Shown: positions 8,681 through 18,000 of the stretch, one piece after another
Numbering within the stretch: position 1 is the first letter of the stretch
Layout of the letters: each line of letters opens with the position of its first letter
NCBI GenBank assembly: GCA_023268155.1
Contig: JALNKM010000005.1
Span: forward strand, 36,279 to 100,278
Length of the DNA stretch: 64,000 nt
Direction of reading: 5' to 3'
Source of the DNA: Candidatus Geocrenenecus huangii
GTDB lineage: Archaea > Thermoproteota > Nitrososphaeria_A > Caldarchaeales > Wolframiiraptoraceae
Made by a program: the position numbers and the translations under genes
The notes under the pieces: model-generated
The model's database searches: none
Seen by the model: only the letters and a program-made list of their open reading frames with translations
What the model was told of the DNA's origin: nothing

Positions 8681-9937
8681 ATGGTTTTTATTCCTGGTGG
8701 AGCAAGTGATCGGTTATTAATCTCTTTATCTATTGATATCTTGAAGATGAGTGGAGAGTACTTTAGGCTGATTAGGGACACTGCTAGGGAGTTGAAAGAA
8801 TATGATGGGGTGGTTGGACTCGTTTTCCACAATGATGCTGATGGATTATGTGCAGCGAGCATATCAGCCTCGACCCTGAACAAGACAGGGAAAAAATATA
8901 AGCTGGTATGTATAGAGAAGATTCATCCAGCTATCCTGAGGCTCGTATACTCCACAGATTGTAGGTTGTATGTTTTCCTAGATATTGGTTCTGGGAAAGC
9001 AGACCTTATCGCGAGAATGAGTGAAGAAAGAAAAACAAGAAACATCATACTTGACCACCATGACCCGATGAGGATAGATAGCCCAAATGTTGTAAACCTG
9101 AACCCCGAGTTATATGGTTTCAGTGGTGAGAGGGACGTCAGCGGTTCAACCGCAACATACCTATTGATGCGTGAAGTTGCAGATATAAAAGATTCTGCAT
9201 GGATGGCGGTTGTAGGTTCAGCGGAGATACCCGGTCCATTGAAGGGTCTAAACCAGATACCTCTACAAGATTCGCTCGAGGTCGGTGATGTAGAGATTAA
9301 GAAAGGACGTGAAGAATTTTACAATATTAAAATCTTTAACAAGCCTTGGAACAAGCTTTCCTCCATTCTAACGGCTATCGGTAGTATAGGTTATTATCGT
9401 GGAGGACCCTACAAGGTGGTTAGAGGGCTTCTGTCTACTAGGATAGATTTTGAGGAAGCAGAAAAACTAGAAGGGGAGAGGAGAACAAAATTTAACCAGT
9501 TGTTTAGCATTTTTTCTAGATCTAAGCTTAGAGTTGAAGGCGTAACTCAGTGGTTCCACATCCACGATCTGTTAAAAGGATTCGGAACTAAAACTATTGG
9601 AACATTCTGTTCAATGCTGAGCTACCGGAACATCGTGGCACAAGACAAATACCTCATAGGTTTCATGGATTTCGAGCCTACTATACCTGACCTCGGAATA
9701 GTCGAGGGAAGCTGGGTTAAAGTATCGGTTAGAACACCTAAGCTATTAAGTGAGAAGATTGAATCTGGAGAGATGCCTCCAGCGTCAGAGTTAACGATGA
9801 AGTCCGCAGAAGCGGTAGAAGGGTCAGGGGATGGACATAGTTTTGCCGCATCAGCGTTGATACCCTCCGGCAAGGAGAAGCAATTCATAAGCTTCTTCAA
9901 TAAATTAGCGGTTGCCAAGCAGGCTTACTTAACTTAG
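8681..9937 (+). CDS. DHH-family phosphoesterase (archaeal RecJ-like)
   Basis: Mn-dependent phosphoesterase or exonuclease of the DHH superfamily. Motifs in order are HNDADGLCAA (motif I, about residues 47-56), DIGSGKAD (motif II), LDHHDP (the DHH signature, about 126-131) and SGSTATYLL (motif IV). The C-terminal DHHA1-like region has SGDGHSFAASALI, the substrate-binding glycine-rich loop. The start is supported by the purine-rich agaggggg about 7 bases upstream. Archaeal members act as RecJ-like or oligoribonuclease enzymes; which activity applies here is not decided by sequence. Confidence 0.88.
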   Translation: MVFIPGGASDRLLISLSIDILKMSGEYFRLIRDTARELKEYDGVVGLVFHNDADGLCAASISASTLNKTGKKYKLVCIEKIHPAILRLVYSTDCRLYVFLDIGSGKADLIARMSEERKTRNIILDHHDPMRIDSPNVVNLNPELYGFSGERDVSGSTATYLLMREVADIKDSAWMAVVGSAEIPGPLKGLNQIPLQDSLEVGDVEIKKGREEFYNIKIFNKPWNKLSSILTAIGSIGYYRGGPYKVVRGLLSTRIDFEEAEKLEGERRTKFNQLFSIFSRSKLRVEGVTQWFHIHDLLKGFGTKTIGTFCSMLSYRNIVAQDKYLIGFMDFEPTIPDLGIVEGSWVKVSVRTPKLLSEKIESGEMPPASELTMKSAEAVEGSGDGHSFAASALIPSGKEKQFISFFNKLAVAKQAYLT

Positions 9938-9962
9938 TCGGAGATCCTCTATTTCTCCATGT

Positions 9963-10937
9963 CTAGCGCCAATGTAGTTGTTCCAATTCTATAGAATCGA
10001 TAGATTTTGAATAAACGTTGTAGATCGATGTTATATCTGACACAATCAGTTGCATGTCAGGGAAATGCTCTGACAGACTTCTTACAACAAAATCCAAGTG
10101 CTTTTCACGCACCAATGCGTGGACAGCCTCTCCCAGCATATTTTGAGCGTACCCTATAACTGGAAGATTTCTAATTACATCGAATATTTCCTGAACTTTT
10201 CTTGTTACGAAGCCTGACTCATAAGAAAATTCTCTAGCGTATCTTAGGAAGTTCTCAGCAGTTGGATGTTTTAGTATTGTGGATAGATATTTGTCTCCCA
10301 GTTTTTCAACCTCTTCTAATCTTGACAATTCTGATAGGGAGTCAGGCGTTTCTATCGGTCCTGATACTATTGCGACGAGTTTAACTTCTGAAGACAGCGG
10401 GATACTATCTACTATACTTCTAGGCGGCGCTCCTTCTCTGAGAACAAGCACCAATCCTCCGGTCATTAACCCCACTTCACTATTCAACCCAGTCCTGCAT
10501 CTCAACTCGATTTCATGTGTTGTTCTTATTACTTCAGTTAAAGTAGCTCCTTTACCCAGCATAGTGGATATTGCAAGTATCACTCCCGCAGCTGAAGATG
10601 CGCTTGTGCCGAAACCTGACCCAATAGGTACATCGATTCTATGTCTAATCTCTATTTTACCTGTTATATTATATCTTCTCCTCATTTCTTTAGCTGCCTC
10701 GATAGATGGTGGGAAATCCTTGATCTTCTCGTTTACTACTACTTCTATTCTATCCGATCCATCAGGATGGATCCTTACCCATGTTTCTGAACCCTTAACG
10801 AGGGAAAATCCCCCACCTCTAGCACCTATTGTATCTAATCGTATCTTATCGTTCATTGCTCCAAGCTTTAGTTTTGGGGAAAATATGCTAGATAATGCAG
10901 ATGGGAAATACGCATATCCACATAATTCTATATTCAA
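9963..10937 (-). CDS. Pantoate kinase (GHMP family)
   Basis: ATP-dependent kinase of the archaeal coenzyme A pathway, phosphorylating pantoate before condensation with beta-alanine. The GHMP signature VPIGSGFGTSAS sits at residues 103-114, with a C-terminal GHMP-like region around QNMLGEAVHALV. Length (324) and overall pattern match archaeal pantoate kinase rather than mevalonate or homoserine kinase. TTG start with GGTGAA upstream. It begins 10 bases after the stop of a membrane transporter gene, so the two form an operon. No phosphopantothenate synthetase gene is in this window. Confidence 0.82.
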   Translation of the reverse strand: MNIELCGYAYFPSALSSIFSPKLKLGAMNDKIRLDTIGARGGGFSLVKGSETWVRIHPDGSDRIEVVVNEKIKDFPPSIEAAKEMRRRYNITGKIEIRHRIDVPIGSGFGTSASSAAGVILAISTMLGKGATLTEVIRTTHEIELRCRTGLNSEVGLMTGGLVLVLREGAPPRSIVDSIPLSSEVKLVAIVSGPIETPDSLSELSRLEEVEKLGDKYLSTILKHPTAENFLRYAREFSYESGFVTRKVQEIFDVIRNLPVIGYAQNMLGEAVHALVREKHLDFVVRSLSEHFPDMQLIVSDITSIYNVYSKSIDSIELEQLHWR

Positions 10938-10947
10938 CGTGTGTTCT

Positions 10948-11694
10948 TCACCTCGACAGGATTTCTGCTTCTACTTTTTCAGGCATGGCTTTGACTACAG
11001 CATACACTATAGGCGGTAGCAGGAATACTAGGAAGGGTATCTCTGTTAGATAAGTCCATAGAAACCATACTAGTGAAGCTATTATCGGCGCATTCGAGAC
11101 ACCTATGGGAAGTAGGGCAAACTGGCTATAACCCCATAACCCTACTCCGATTATAGCGCTTCCGGCCATCAAGCCTATAGATGATGAGTAGATTATCTTA
11201 GAATAGCTTGGTTTGAATTGTGCTATTGCTATGCTTATCCCTAAGACGATTAATGTGACGATTAAGAAAGTGTATGAAGTTATTTCATCTAAGGCACCTG
11301 ACAGAAAGAGAAGTATCGCAGCCAACAAAGGTATAACTTGTACACCTACGGAGAATATCTTCTTTAAGTTACTTAGTTTACCGCGAGCAAGTACGCCTAT
11401 CAGGTAGAATCCTATAAAGTTTGATGTAACTCCAACCGTAATACTTAGAATAGGGTTTCCATGAACTACCATATCACTGATGAATATTCCTATAGCAGCT
11501 CCAACCGCTCCTATCCACGGTGAGAAAAGAATCGAGAATGTAGCTGGAATAACTACGGATGGCCAAAATCTAACGGTTCCGAAAACAGGAGCGAATAGAC
11601 CAAGATACGTCGCTATACCAACCGCTGCGTACAAGGCTCCATTACAAGATATGAGAGCAACTTCCACGCTTCTCTTCTTCCACCTACTATTCAT
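10948..11694 (-). CDS. Membrane protein resembling an ECF transporter S component
   Basis: A 248-residue polytopic protein with about six to seven transmembrane helices. The N-terminal helix ALYAAVGIATYL has the small-residue pattern that S components use to dock on EcfT. The following pattern (VRFWPSVVIPA...GPWxGAVGAAIG-like, then helices with GVTSNFIGFYLIG) is characteristic of vitamin-specific S units. No EcfT or EcfA genes are in the window, so it would share an energising module encoded elsewhere. Its operon with pantoate kinase suggests pantothenate, pantoate or another CoA precursor as cargo, which is inference. Could also be another small-molecule permease. Confidence 0.65.
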   Translation of the reverse strand: MNSRWKKRSVEVALISCNGALYAAVGIATYLGLFAPVFGTVRFWPSVVIPATFSILFSPWIGAVGAAIGIFISDMVVHGNPILSITVGVTSNFIGFYLIGVLARGKLSNLKKIFSVGVQVIPLLAAILLFLSGALDEITSYTFLIVTLIVLGISIAIAQFKPSYSKIIYSSSIGLMAGSAIIGVGLWGYSQFALLPIGVSNAPIIASLVWFLWTYLTEIPFLVFLLPPIVYAVVKAMPEKVEAEILSR

Positions 11695-11725
11695 CTTCTT
11701 TTTCTAACAGAATATCCCAGAAGCA

Positions 11726-11736
11726 AATTATATCAA
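11726..11736 (-). promoter_or_regulatory. TATA box of transporter-pantoate kinase operon
   Basis: On the minus strand, tgatataatt lies about 35-40 bases before the transporter start codon, predicting a leader of roughly ten bases. The two inverted repeats at 11744-11780 lie immediately upstream. Seen in sequence; function inferred. Confidence 0.45.
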
Positions 11737-11743
11737 TATTCCA

Positions 11744-11780
11744 TACTGAAAATCAGTACGCGTCAGTATCAAACGATACT
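11744..11780. promoter_or_regulatory. Two adjacent inverted repeats upstream of the transporter promoter
   Basis: Two perfect 6-bp inverted repeats lie close together: TACTGA-AAA-TCAGTA (11744-11758) and AGTATC-AAAC-GATACT (11765-11780). They sit directly upstream of the TATA-like element of the transporter/pantoate kinase operon, and about 170-200 bases from the AbrB-PhoU gene on the other side. The position suits an operator for a dimeric regulator, but chance cannot be excluded at this length. Confidence 0.4.
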
Positions 11781-11951
11781 TCTCAATGACGTGCTCTCTA
11801 CTACATTCTCCTATCGGTCATGTTAAAGGGAGGTAAAAAGTAGTAATTACTATCTTCTATCAACAAGCGATTCAATTAAGAATAATCCATAGGTGTTTAT
11901 CAATCTATTTTACACTCTAAATCCATATTAATATGTATTGACTAGAATATT

Positions 11952-12920
11952 TTGATGAGGGTTAAAGAAGTTAGGACTTTAATGAAGAGTGGAGGCTCAG
12001 TCGTTATAAGTTTACCGAAAGAGTGGATAGAAGGTATGAAGCTTAAACCAGGAGATAATGTGGAACTCTTGGTTACGAAAGATGCTATAATCGTAAAGAC
12101 TTTAACTGTAGAGAAACTTGATAAGACAACCCGTCTAACTTACCATGATGAAATACGTCATGTAATAGATCATATTATCGCGGCATACCTATTAGGATAC
12201 AACAACATCGTAGTTGATATTCCCAAGACTGTTAAAGACTTATTCGATATCGAATTCTCGAAGATCAAGAATAAGTTGATGGGGTTGGAGATAGTAGAAT
12301 ACAGCAACAACAGGGTAGTCTTGAAGACGTTAATCGATCCATTAGAATTGCAGCCAATAGACATACTCAAGAGAATGTGGCAGATAACAAGGGAATCGAT
12401 CGAAGAATCAATAACATCTATCCTGGAGGAAGACATAGAACTAGCTAATAGAGTTATCTTAAAAGATGATGAGATAGACAGACTATATTTCTACATGGTT
12501 AGGATGCTTAGAAGCTGCGCAGAAGACCCGGCCTTGCAGACGAGATTAAACTTATCGAATATCAACCTACTCGACTTCCGTGTGGCAGCCTACCTCTTAG
12601 AGAACATCAACGATAGAGCTTTAGATATAGCTTCAGCTACTCAACAAGGGATACTTAAAGCATTCGATAAACTGTTTTTAGAAAAACTAGTTGTTTCCAA
12701 GGAACTCTTAAAAGATAATCACGATGATGTCTACCGAGTTTTCTTCAATAATGAAACAGAACTATTATATGCTCTACTGGAGAGAATAAACAAGATCAAG
12801 TTAGAGTTAACACTTAGTCGTTTGACTTCTAGGGAGTTAGGCGTATACGAACAAGTCTTAATGATCGCTAAAATGCAGTATGACCTAGCCGAACTTTCAT
12901 GGATTCCATTAACGAGATAG
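11952..12920 (+). CDS. AbrB-type DNA-binding domain fused to PhoU domains
   Basis: Putative regulator. Residues 1-45 form an AbrB/SpoVT swapped-hairpin domain (KSGGSVVISLPKEWIEGMKL, then GDNVELL). The rest is two PhoU-like three-helix bundles, with acidic stretches such as ILEEDIELANRVILKDDEIDRL that resemble PhoU metal-binding motifs. This archaeal architecture is annotated as phosphate uptake regulator, but no pst transporter genes are nearby. The first codon is TTG at 11952, with ATG next at 11955; either could be used. TATA-like sequence (atattaatatg) lies about 20-25 bases upstream. Confidence 0.85.
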   Translation: MMRVKEVRTLMKSGGSVVISLPKEWIEGMKLKPGDNVELLVTKDAIIVKTLTVEKLDKTTRLTYHDEIRHVIDHIIAAYLLGYNNIVVDIPKTVKDLFDIEFSKIKNKLMGLEIVEYSNNRVVLKTLIDPLELQPIDILKRMWQITRESIEESITSILEEDIELANRVILKDDEIDRLYFYMVRMLRSCAEDPALQTRLNLSNINLLDFRVAAYLLENINDRALDIASATQQGILKAFDKLFLEKLVVSKELLKDNHDDVYRVFFNNETELLYALLERINKIKLELTLSRLTSRELGVYEQVLMIAKMQYDLAELSWIPLTR

Positions 12921-12986
12921 AATCACTATATGATTACGAGTAGGGTACCTGTTCATGCATGTTTTCGTATATGATTGTAGGTTGAA

Positions 12987-15071
12987 TTAGAAGATCTCCG
13001 ATAAGTCTAGTATCTTTATTTTTCCTTCTAGCCCCAAAACCCTTACAGCGTCTTCAAGCATAGCTAGACAGTATGGGCATTCCACGATTATGGCTTCAAC
13101 ATCTATCTTCAAAGCTTCCTCCAATCTTTGTAGACTTTCCCTCTTCACTCTTTTAACCTCACCCCAATAATTTCCACCACCTGCCCCACAGCAGAAAGTA
13201 TCTTTGCGGCTTCTCTCCATTTCCCTAAATCTTAGATTTTTTAATAATTCTCTAGGCTCCTCCACAATATCGTTGAAACGGGCGATATAACATGAATCAT
13301 GAAACGTTATTATTATTCCATTGTCTATTCTTGGTTTTATCTTGCCCTCCGCTAAGAGGTCTCTAAGCATTGTCGAATGATGTATCACTTCTACTTCTAG
13401 CCCGAACTCTCTATATTCATTCTTAAACATTTGGTAACAGTGGGGGCAGTGGACTATTATCTTCTTAGCCTTAACCTTTTTTAGAGTCTCGATATTCTTG
13501 TAGGCTAGTTCTTGGAACAATCCTTCTTCCCCTATCCTTCTAGCAGGCTCACCTGTGCATCTCTCCAACAAGCCTAGTATGGAGAAGTCTACACCTGCAT
13601 TACTTAAGATCTCAACCATTTTCTTTGCAATATTCCTAATTCTCGGATCATATGTTGCTAGACATCCTATCCAGTAAATGTACTCGGGGTTTAAGTGCTC
13701 TTCGATAGTCTTGGCTCCAAGGCTTCTCAGTTCTCTCACTAGTGCTTCTTTCTCAGACCTCGGTAAACCATAAGGATTTTCAACTCTAGATAAGTTATTC
13801 AAGGTTTCGATAACTTTCTTTTCCATTCTGCCTTCTAGTATGAATGCTCTTCTCGCTTCCATGATATACTCGAGCGGACTTATCATTACTGGACATTTTT
13901 CAACGCATCCTCCACATGTCGTACACGCATAGACTTCGCCGTAATCTATATCTTTAGATTCTATCAGGTCTCTACTCGTACCTTGCTTATACTTCCACAT
14001 AATCTCTGCAAGCTTCTGGACAAGCCTTCTTGGGGATAACGGGGTTCCAGAAGAATATGCTGGACATATCGCTTCGCATCTTCCACAATCTGTACATACA
14101 TCAAGCCCCATCTTCTGAAGCCAATCGAGGTCATCTATCTTCCTAAACCCGACTTTTAGTTCTTCAATAGTCATGATGTCTACCTCGCCTAGCTTAAAAG
14201 GTGTCTTCGATAGATGTGGAAGACGTGGTGCATAGTATGTTAATCCAGAGTATATTGGAGATTGAAATATGTGGCGGAGGTTAGAATATGGTAGTGCCGC
14301 AACTAATCCGAAAGCAGTAATAGCATGAGACCACCATAAAACTGTATAGAGATTCTTGAGAGTTTCCATTGGCAGCTTTGAGGAGGATATCATGATCGAG
14401 ATCATGTTGCCTATGAATGAGTAACCAGCCCACGTTGTCTGGGTTACTATTATCCGGATAGCTTCAAGTAGGAATCCCGAGATACCTATAAACAGTAAGC
14501 CCCACAGATAGATGTAGTACTTTACTTTAGGTCTAAGTCTCTTGACTCCAATATGTCTTCTAGTAAGCTGTATTATTATACCAAGGATTAGGAAGAGCCC
14601 TGCTACTTCGAGGGTGGATTCGAAGATAAGGTAGAAGCTTCCTTTAAGTAGTTTCTGATTAAAGAATTCTAGGAAGTCGCTATCTATGAATACTAGAAGA
14701 GTCCCGATGAATAGGAAGAGTATCCCATAGCTTACCGCTAAATGCATTACCCCCGGAATCTTTTCTTGAATTATCTTCTTCTGTAGAATAACGTACCTCA
14801 ATGATTGTTTAAACCAGTTTCTGAAATTCTTGAATAGGCTACGTAGAGCTTCAAACCCGTAAGCCCGCAATCTAAGATATAGACCATATAAGAAAACTAT
14901 AGCAAACGGTATCAGGACGAAGTACATTATTAAGCTTGTTCCTGGAGGGAGCAATGCATAGTTCTCCCTGTATGGGATTAGACCTCGCGTATCATCTATA
15001 ATTGAGATCTTTAGAAAACACTTACAAGATAGCCGGTAAATTAAAAAGAACATAAAATGATAGTCCATCAC
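12987..15071 (-). CDS. Membrane-bound Fe-S oxidoreductase, ETF:menaquinone oxidoreductase-like (HdrD/DUF224 type)
   Basis: Probable electron carrier from ETF to quinone. The N-terminal membrane domain (residues 45-260, about six helices) resembles NarI-type cytochrome b, with candidate haem ligands in PGVMHLAVSYG and WWSHAITAFG. Two [4Fe-4S] motifs follow (Cys326/329/332/336 and Cys383/386/389/393). Two CCG-type domains come next, the first with the variant ERCTGEPARR and the second with FCCGAGGG. This is the layout of DUF224 proteins paired with EtfAB in syntrophic fatty-acid oxidisers. The gene lies beside acyl-CoA synthetase and near etfBA. The first 45 residues may not be translated; GTG 15071, ATG 15068 and ATG 15053 are alternatives. 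Confidence 0.82.
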   Translation of the reverse strand: MMDYHFMFFLIYRLSCKCFLKISIIDDTRGLIPYRENYALLPPGTSLIMYFVLIPFAIVFLYGLYLRLRAYGFEALRSLFKNFRNWFKQSLRYVILQKKIIQEKIPGVMHLAVSYGILFLFIGTLLVFIDSDFLEFFNQKLLKGSFYLIFESTLEVAGLFLILGIIIQLTRRHIGVKRLRPKVKYYIYLWGLLFIGISGFLLEAIRIIVTQTTWAGYSFIGNMISIMISSSKLPMETLKNLYTVLWWSHAITAFGLVAALPYSNLRHIFQSPIYSGLTYYAPRLPHLSKTPFKLGEVDIMTIEELKVGFRKIDDLDWLQKMGLDVCTDCGRCEAICPAYSSGTPLSPRRLVQKLAEIMWKYKQGTSRDLIESKDIDYGEVYACTTCGGCVEKCPVMISPLEYIMEARRAFILEGRMEKKVIETLNNLSRVENPYGLPRSEKEALVRELRSLGAKTIEEHLNPEYIYWIGCLATYDPRIRNIAKKMVEILSNAGVDFSILGLLERCTGEPARRIGEEGLFQELAYKNIETLKKVKAKKIIVHCPHCYQMFKNEYREFGLEVEVIHHSTMLRDLLAEGKIKPRIDNGIIITFHDSCYIARFNDIVEEPRELLKNLRFREMERSRKDTFCCGAGGGNYWGEVKRVKRESLQRLEEALKIDVEAIIVECPYCLAMLEDAVRVLGLEGKIKILDLSEIF

Positions 15072-15228
15072 TCCAAAATGGGGACATTCTCTAAATATAT
15101 TCCTTCATTCTTCATAAAGATGACCTTTTTGTTAGGCTTTAGAAAAACATCGAGATGTATATATGGGTAACTAGCTTAAGCATATATATTGTAAAGATTT
15201 TTATCCCCTCTTAACGAATATAAACCAA

Positions 15229-16935
15229 TTGGTGAAATTTGTCTTGAAGAGTGGATCAAGGATTCCTGAAAAGCCTTGGTTTAAGAATTGGCCTGAGGGG
15301 GTACCGAAAAGTTTAGATTATCCAAAAGTGCCTCTTCATGTCCTCTTAGAGAAAAGCGCTCAAGATTTTCCAGATAGACCTGCGATAATTTTTCTAGGTA
15401 AAAAGATAACGTATAGAGAGTTGAATAGTTTAGTTAGTAGATTTGCAACTGCGTTGTATAACCTGGGTATAAGGAAGGGCGATGTAGTAGGTTTATATCT
15501 ACCTAATGTGCCTCAATTCGTAATTGCATATTATGGAGCACTAAAGATTGGCGCGGTAGTTACAGGTATAAGCCCCTTGTTTGTAGAAAGAGAATTAGAA
15601 TTCCAGCTCTCAGATTCTGATGCTAAAGCCGTTGTACTGCTCGATGCGTTATTCACGAGATTTCAGAGAATCTGGGATAAGACGCAGGTAAAGTTTGCGA
15701 TAGTAGCTAGGCTCGAAGAGTATATGCCGAGTTTGAAAGCTTTCCTCGGTAAGCTCTTAAAGAAGATACCTACAGCTAAAATCCCCGTTCAACCCAATAT
15801 ATATTTCTTTAAAGAATTAACCGAGAAGACTCCTGAGAATCCACCGAGCGTCGAGATCAATCCTGAAGAAGACTTAGCTGTACTACAGTATACTGGTGGA
15901 ACGACTGGTCTACCGAAGGGAGCTATGTTGACCCATATGAATCTTGTATCTAACGCTATTGGTTGTTCTGCATGGCTGAAGGCGAAGAGAGGTGAGGATA
16001 CAGGCTTATCGGTTCTCCCCTTCTTCCACATCTACGGTATGACTGTGGCTATGAACTTTACAATATATGCAGGAGCAACAATGGTTCTCCTTCCAAGATT
16101 CGATGTAGTCGAAGTACTAAAGTCGATACAAGAATACAACATAACACTATTCCCAGGAGTCCCAACTATGTATGCTTTAATAGTCGATCATCCAGAAGCG
16201 AAAAAATATAATCTCAGATCTGTGAAGTTCTGTATCTCTGGCGCCGCCCCCCTCCCCCCAGAGGTCCAGAAGAAGTTTATGGAGATGACTGGAGCGGTAC
16301 TAGTTGAAGGATACGGATTAACAGAAGCCTCCCCTGTAACCCATTGCAATCCTCTAGACCCAACCATGAAAACTGTAAAAATAGGTAGTATAGGCATCCC
16401 ATGGCCTGATACTGATGCTAGGATAGTTGATGTAGAGACAGGCACAAAAGAAATGCCTGTAGGAGAAGTTGGAGAACTAGTAGTTAAAGGACCACAAGTA
16501 ATGAAAGGATACTGGAAGAGACCTGAAGAAACCAAGGAGGTTTTAAGGAATGGATGGTTGTACACTGGAGATATAGGGAGGATGGATGAAGATGGATACT
16601 TCTACATCACGGATAGGAAGAAGGATTTAATAAAGTATAAAGGCTATAGTGTGTATCCGAGAGAGCTTGAAGATATACTGTATGAGCATCCAGCTGTAAA
16701 GCTTGCGGCCGTAGTAGGTAAACCTGACCCTGTCTCAGGCGAGATACCGAAAGCCTTCATAGTATTAAGGGATGGAGCTACGGCCACTGAAGAAGAAATA
16801 ATGAAGTTCGTGAATGAACGTGTTGCACCATATAAGCATCTAAGAGAAGTAGAATTTAGAAAAGATCTGCCCATGAGTATGGTTGGAAAGGTCTTGAGGA
16901 GAGTCTTAAGAGAAGAAGAAATGCGGAAGGCTTAA
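15229..16935 (+). CDS. Long-chain acyl-CoA synthetase (fatty-acid CoA ligase)
   Basis: AMP-forming ligase that activates fatty acids for beta-oxidation. It has the P-loop YTGGTTGLPKGAMLTH (about residues 222-237), YGLTEASPVTH, the hinge and adenylate motif YTGDIGRMDEDGYFYITDR, and the C-terminal lysine in GKVLRRVLR. The 568-residue length is typical. The start is TTG followed by GTG, with no good Shine-Dalgarno; a TATA-like catatatatt at 15181-15190 suggests a short leader. It is divergent from the membrane Fe-S oxidoreductase, and the two head the beta-oxidation island. Chain-length preference cannot be read from sequence. Confidence 0.93.
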   Translation: MVKFVLKSGSRIPEKPWFKNWPEGVPKSLDYPKVPLHVLLEKSAQDFPDRPAIIFLGKKITYRELNSLVSRFATALYNLGIRKGDVVGLYLPNVPQFVIAYYGALKIGAVVTGISPLFVERELEFQLSDSDAKAVVLLDALFTRFQRIWDKTQVKFAIVARLEEYMPSLKAFLGKLLKKIPTAKIPVQPNIYFFKELTEKTPENPPSVEINPEEDLAVLQYTGGTTGLPKGAMLTHMNLVSNAIGCSAWLKAKRGEDTGLSVLPFFHIYGMTVAMNFTIYAGATMVLLPRFDVVEVLKSIQEYNITLFPGVPTMYALIVDHPEAKKYNLRSVKFCISGAAPLPPEVQKKFMEMTGAVLVEGYGLTEASPVTHCNPLDPTMKTVKIGSIGIPWPDTDARIVDVETGTKEMPVGEVGELVVKGPQVMKGYWKRPEETKEVLRNGWLYTGDIGRMDEDGYFYITDRKKDLIKYKGYSVYPRELEDILYEHPAVKLAAVVGKPDPVSGEIPKAFIVLRDGATATEEEIMKFVNERVAPYKHLREVEFRKDLPMSMVGKVLRRVLREEEMRKA

Positions 16936-16941
16936 ACTACA

Positions 16942-17871
16942 TCATAACCCTAGAAGCTTCAAAGCGTTCAAATACATCACCTTTTCTAAATCATTCTCTG
17001 AGAGTGGGGTACCGACCTGGATAAAATCTACCACAGTAGATATATTTGAGCCCCAGACTACTGGGTAATCCGACCCGAATAATATTCTATCCCAACCCAC
17101 CTCTCTAGATATTTTCTCAACATACTTTCTATCTACTAATAGATATGGAACAGCTGAGATATCGAACCAGACATTATTGTATTTTTTTCCTAACTGGAGA
17201 GCTTCTTCAAGCCAGATTCCTGGATATTTTCGACTATACGAACCTATATGGGCCAGCACGATCGGGACATTCTTAAATTTTCTAACATAATGTTCGAGGA
17301 CCGCTGGATTAGCGTTTTGAGAGAAAGCAGGCTCTTCCCATATTGATGGGTCGCATCCTGTATGGAAGATAATTATCTTTTCTTCATCTTCACAGAATTC
17401 GAAGATCTTCTGAAGCTTATCTTTTTCTTTTAATGGATTAAAGAATTGGAGTGTCGGAATAAGCTTAACACCCGCTAAATCAAGGTTCTTAACTTCTTTC
17501 AACTTATCTTTTACATATGAGATGCTTTTAGAGGGGTTTACGGATCCTACTCCGATAAACTTGCTCGGATTATTCTTGGCTAGCTTTGCAACATATTCAT
17601 TGCTCGTATAAGATGTTCGAAGAATTTCTTTAACGTTTTCTAGGCAACCTAGACAATTCAAGTTGCTAGCCCATATACATTCTTGGAGGATCCTACTCGA
17701 GATATGCTTATCTTCAAGATAACTCGAATCAACATCCAGAGCTAATAGAACGGCTACATCTATTTTCGACCTGTCGATTTCTCTCGATAACTCTTTTTCA
17801 TTTATTAATCTTGGAATAGGATGGACATGGAAGTCTACCGTTCCCAGAGTTGTAGCCACCTCATTCTTCAC
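16942..17871 (-). CDS. Amidohydrolase_2-family metal-dependent hydrolase
   Basis: TIM-barrel hydrolase or decarboxylase related to aminocarboxymuconate-semialdehyde decarboxylases. Metal-site motifs are DFHVHP (residues 14-19), IIFHTGCDP, VLAHIGSY and the terminal GSDYPVVWG aspartate. The 309-residue length is normal. It is encoded convergent to the acyl-CoA synthetase and divergent from etfB, inside the beta-oxidation island but on the opposite strand. Such proteins hydrolyse or decarboxylate a range of carboxylates; no substrate can be assigned. Confidence 0.82.
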   Translation of the reverse strand: MKNEVATTLGTVDFHVHPIPRLINEKELSREIDRSKIDVAVLLALDVDSSYLEDKHISSRILQECIWASNLNCLGCLENVKEILRTSYTSNEYVAKLAKNNPSKFIGVGSVNPSKSISYVKDKLKEVKNLDLAGVKLIPTLQFFNPLKEKDKLQKIFEFCEDEEKIIIFHTGCDPSIWEEPAFSQNANPAVLEHYVRKFKNVPIVLAHIGSYSRKYPGIWLEEALQLGKKYNNVWFDISAVPYLLVDRKYVEKISREVGWDRILFGSDYPVVWGSNISTVVDFIQVGTPLSENDLEKVMYLNALKLLGL

Positions 17872-18000
17872 TATTTCTTTTGAGTAGAGAGTTAATAATA
17901 TTTACCGATATGTACTTCCATTCATCTGAACATATTGAAAACTTATATCATGTACTCGAACAATACTTTATGTAAAACATCTGTAGGGAGGGATCCTTCT

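Noticed and set aside
17935..18000. Upstream extension of etfB by 22 codons
   Set aside because: The ATG at 18001 has a strong Shine-Dalgarno sequence and gives the family N-terminus.
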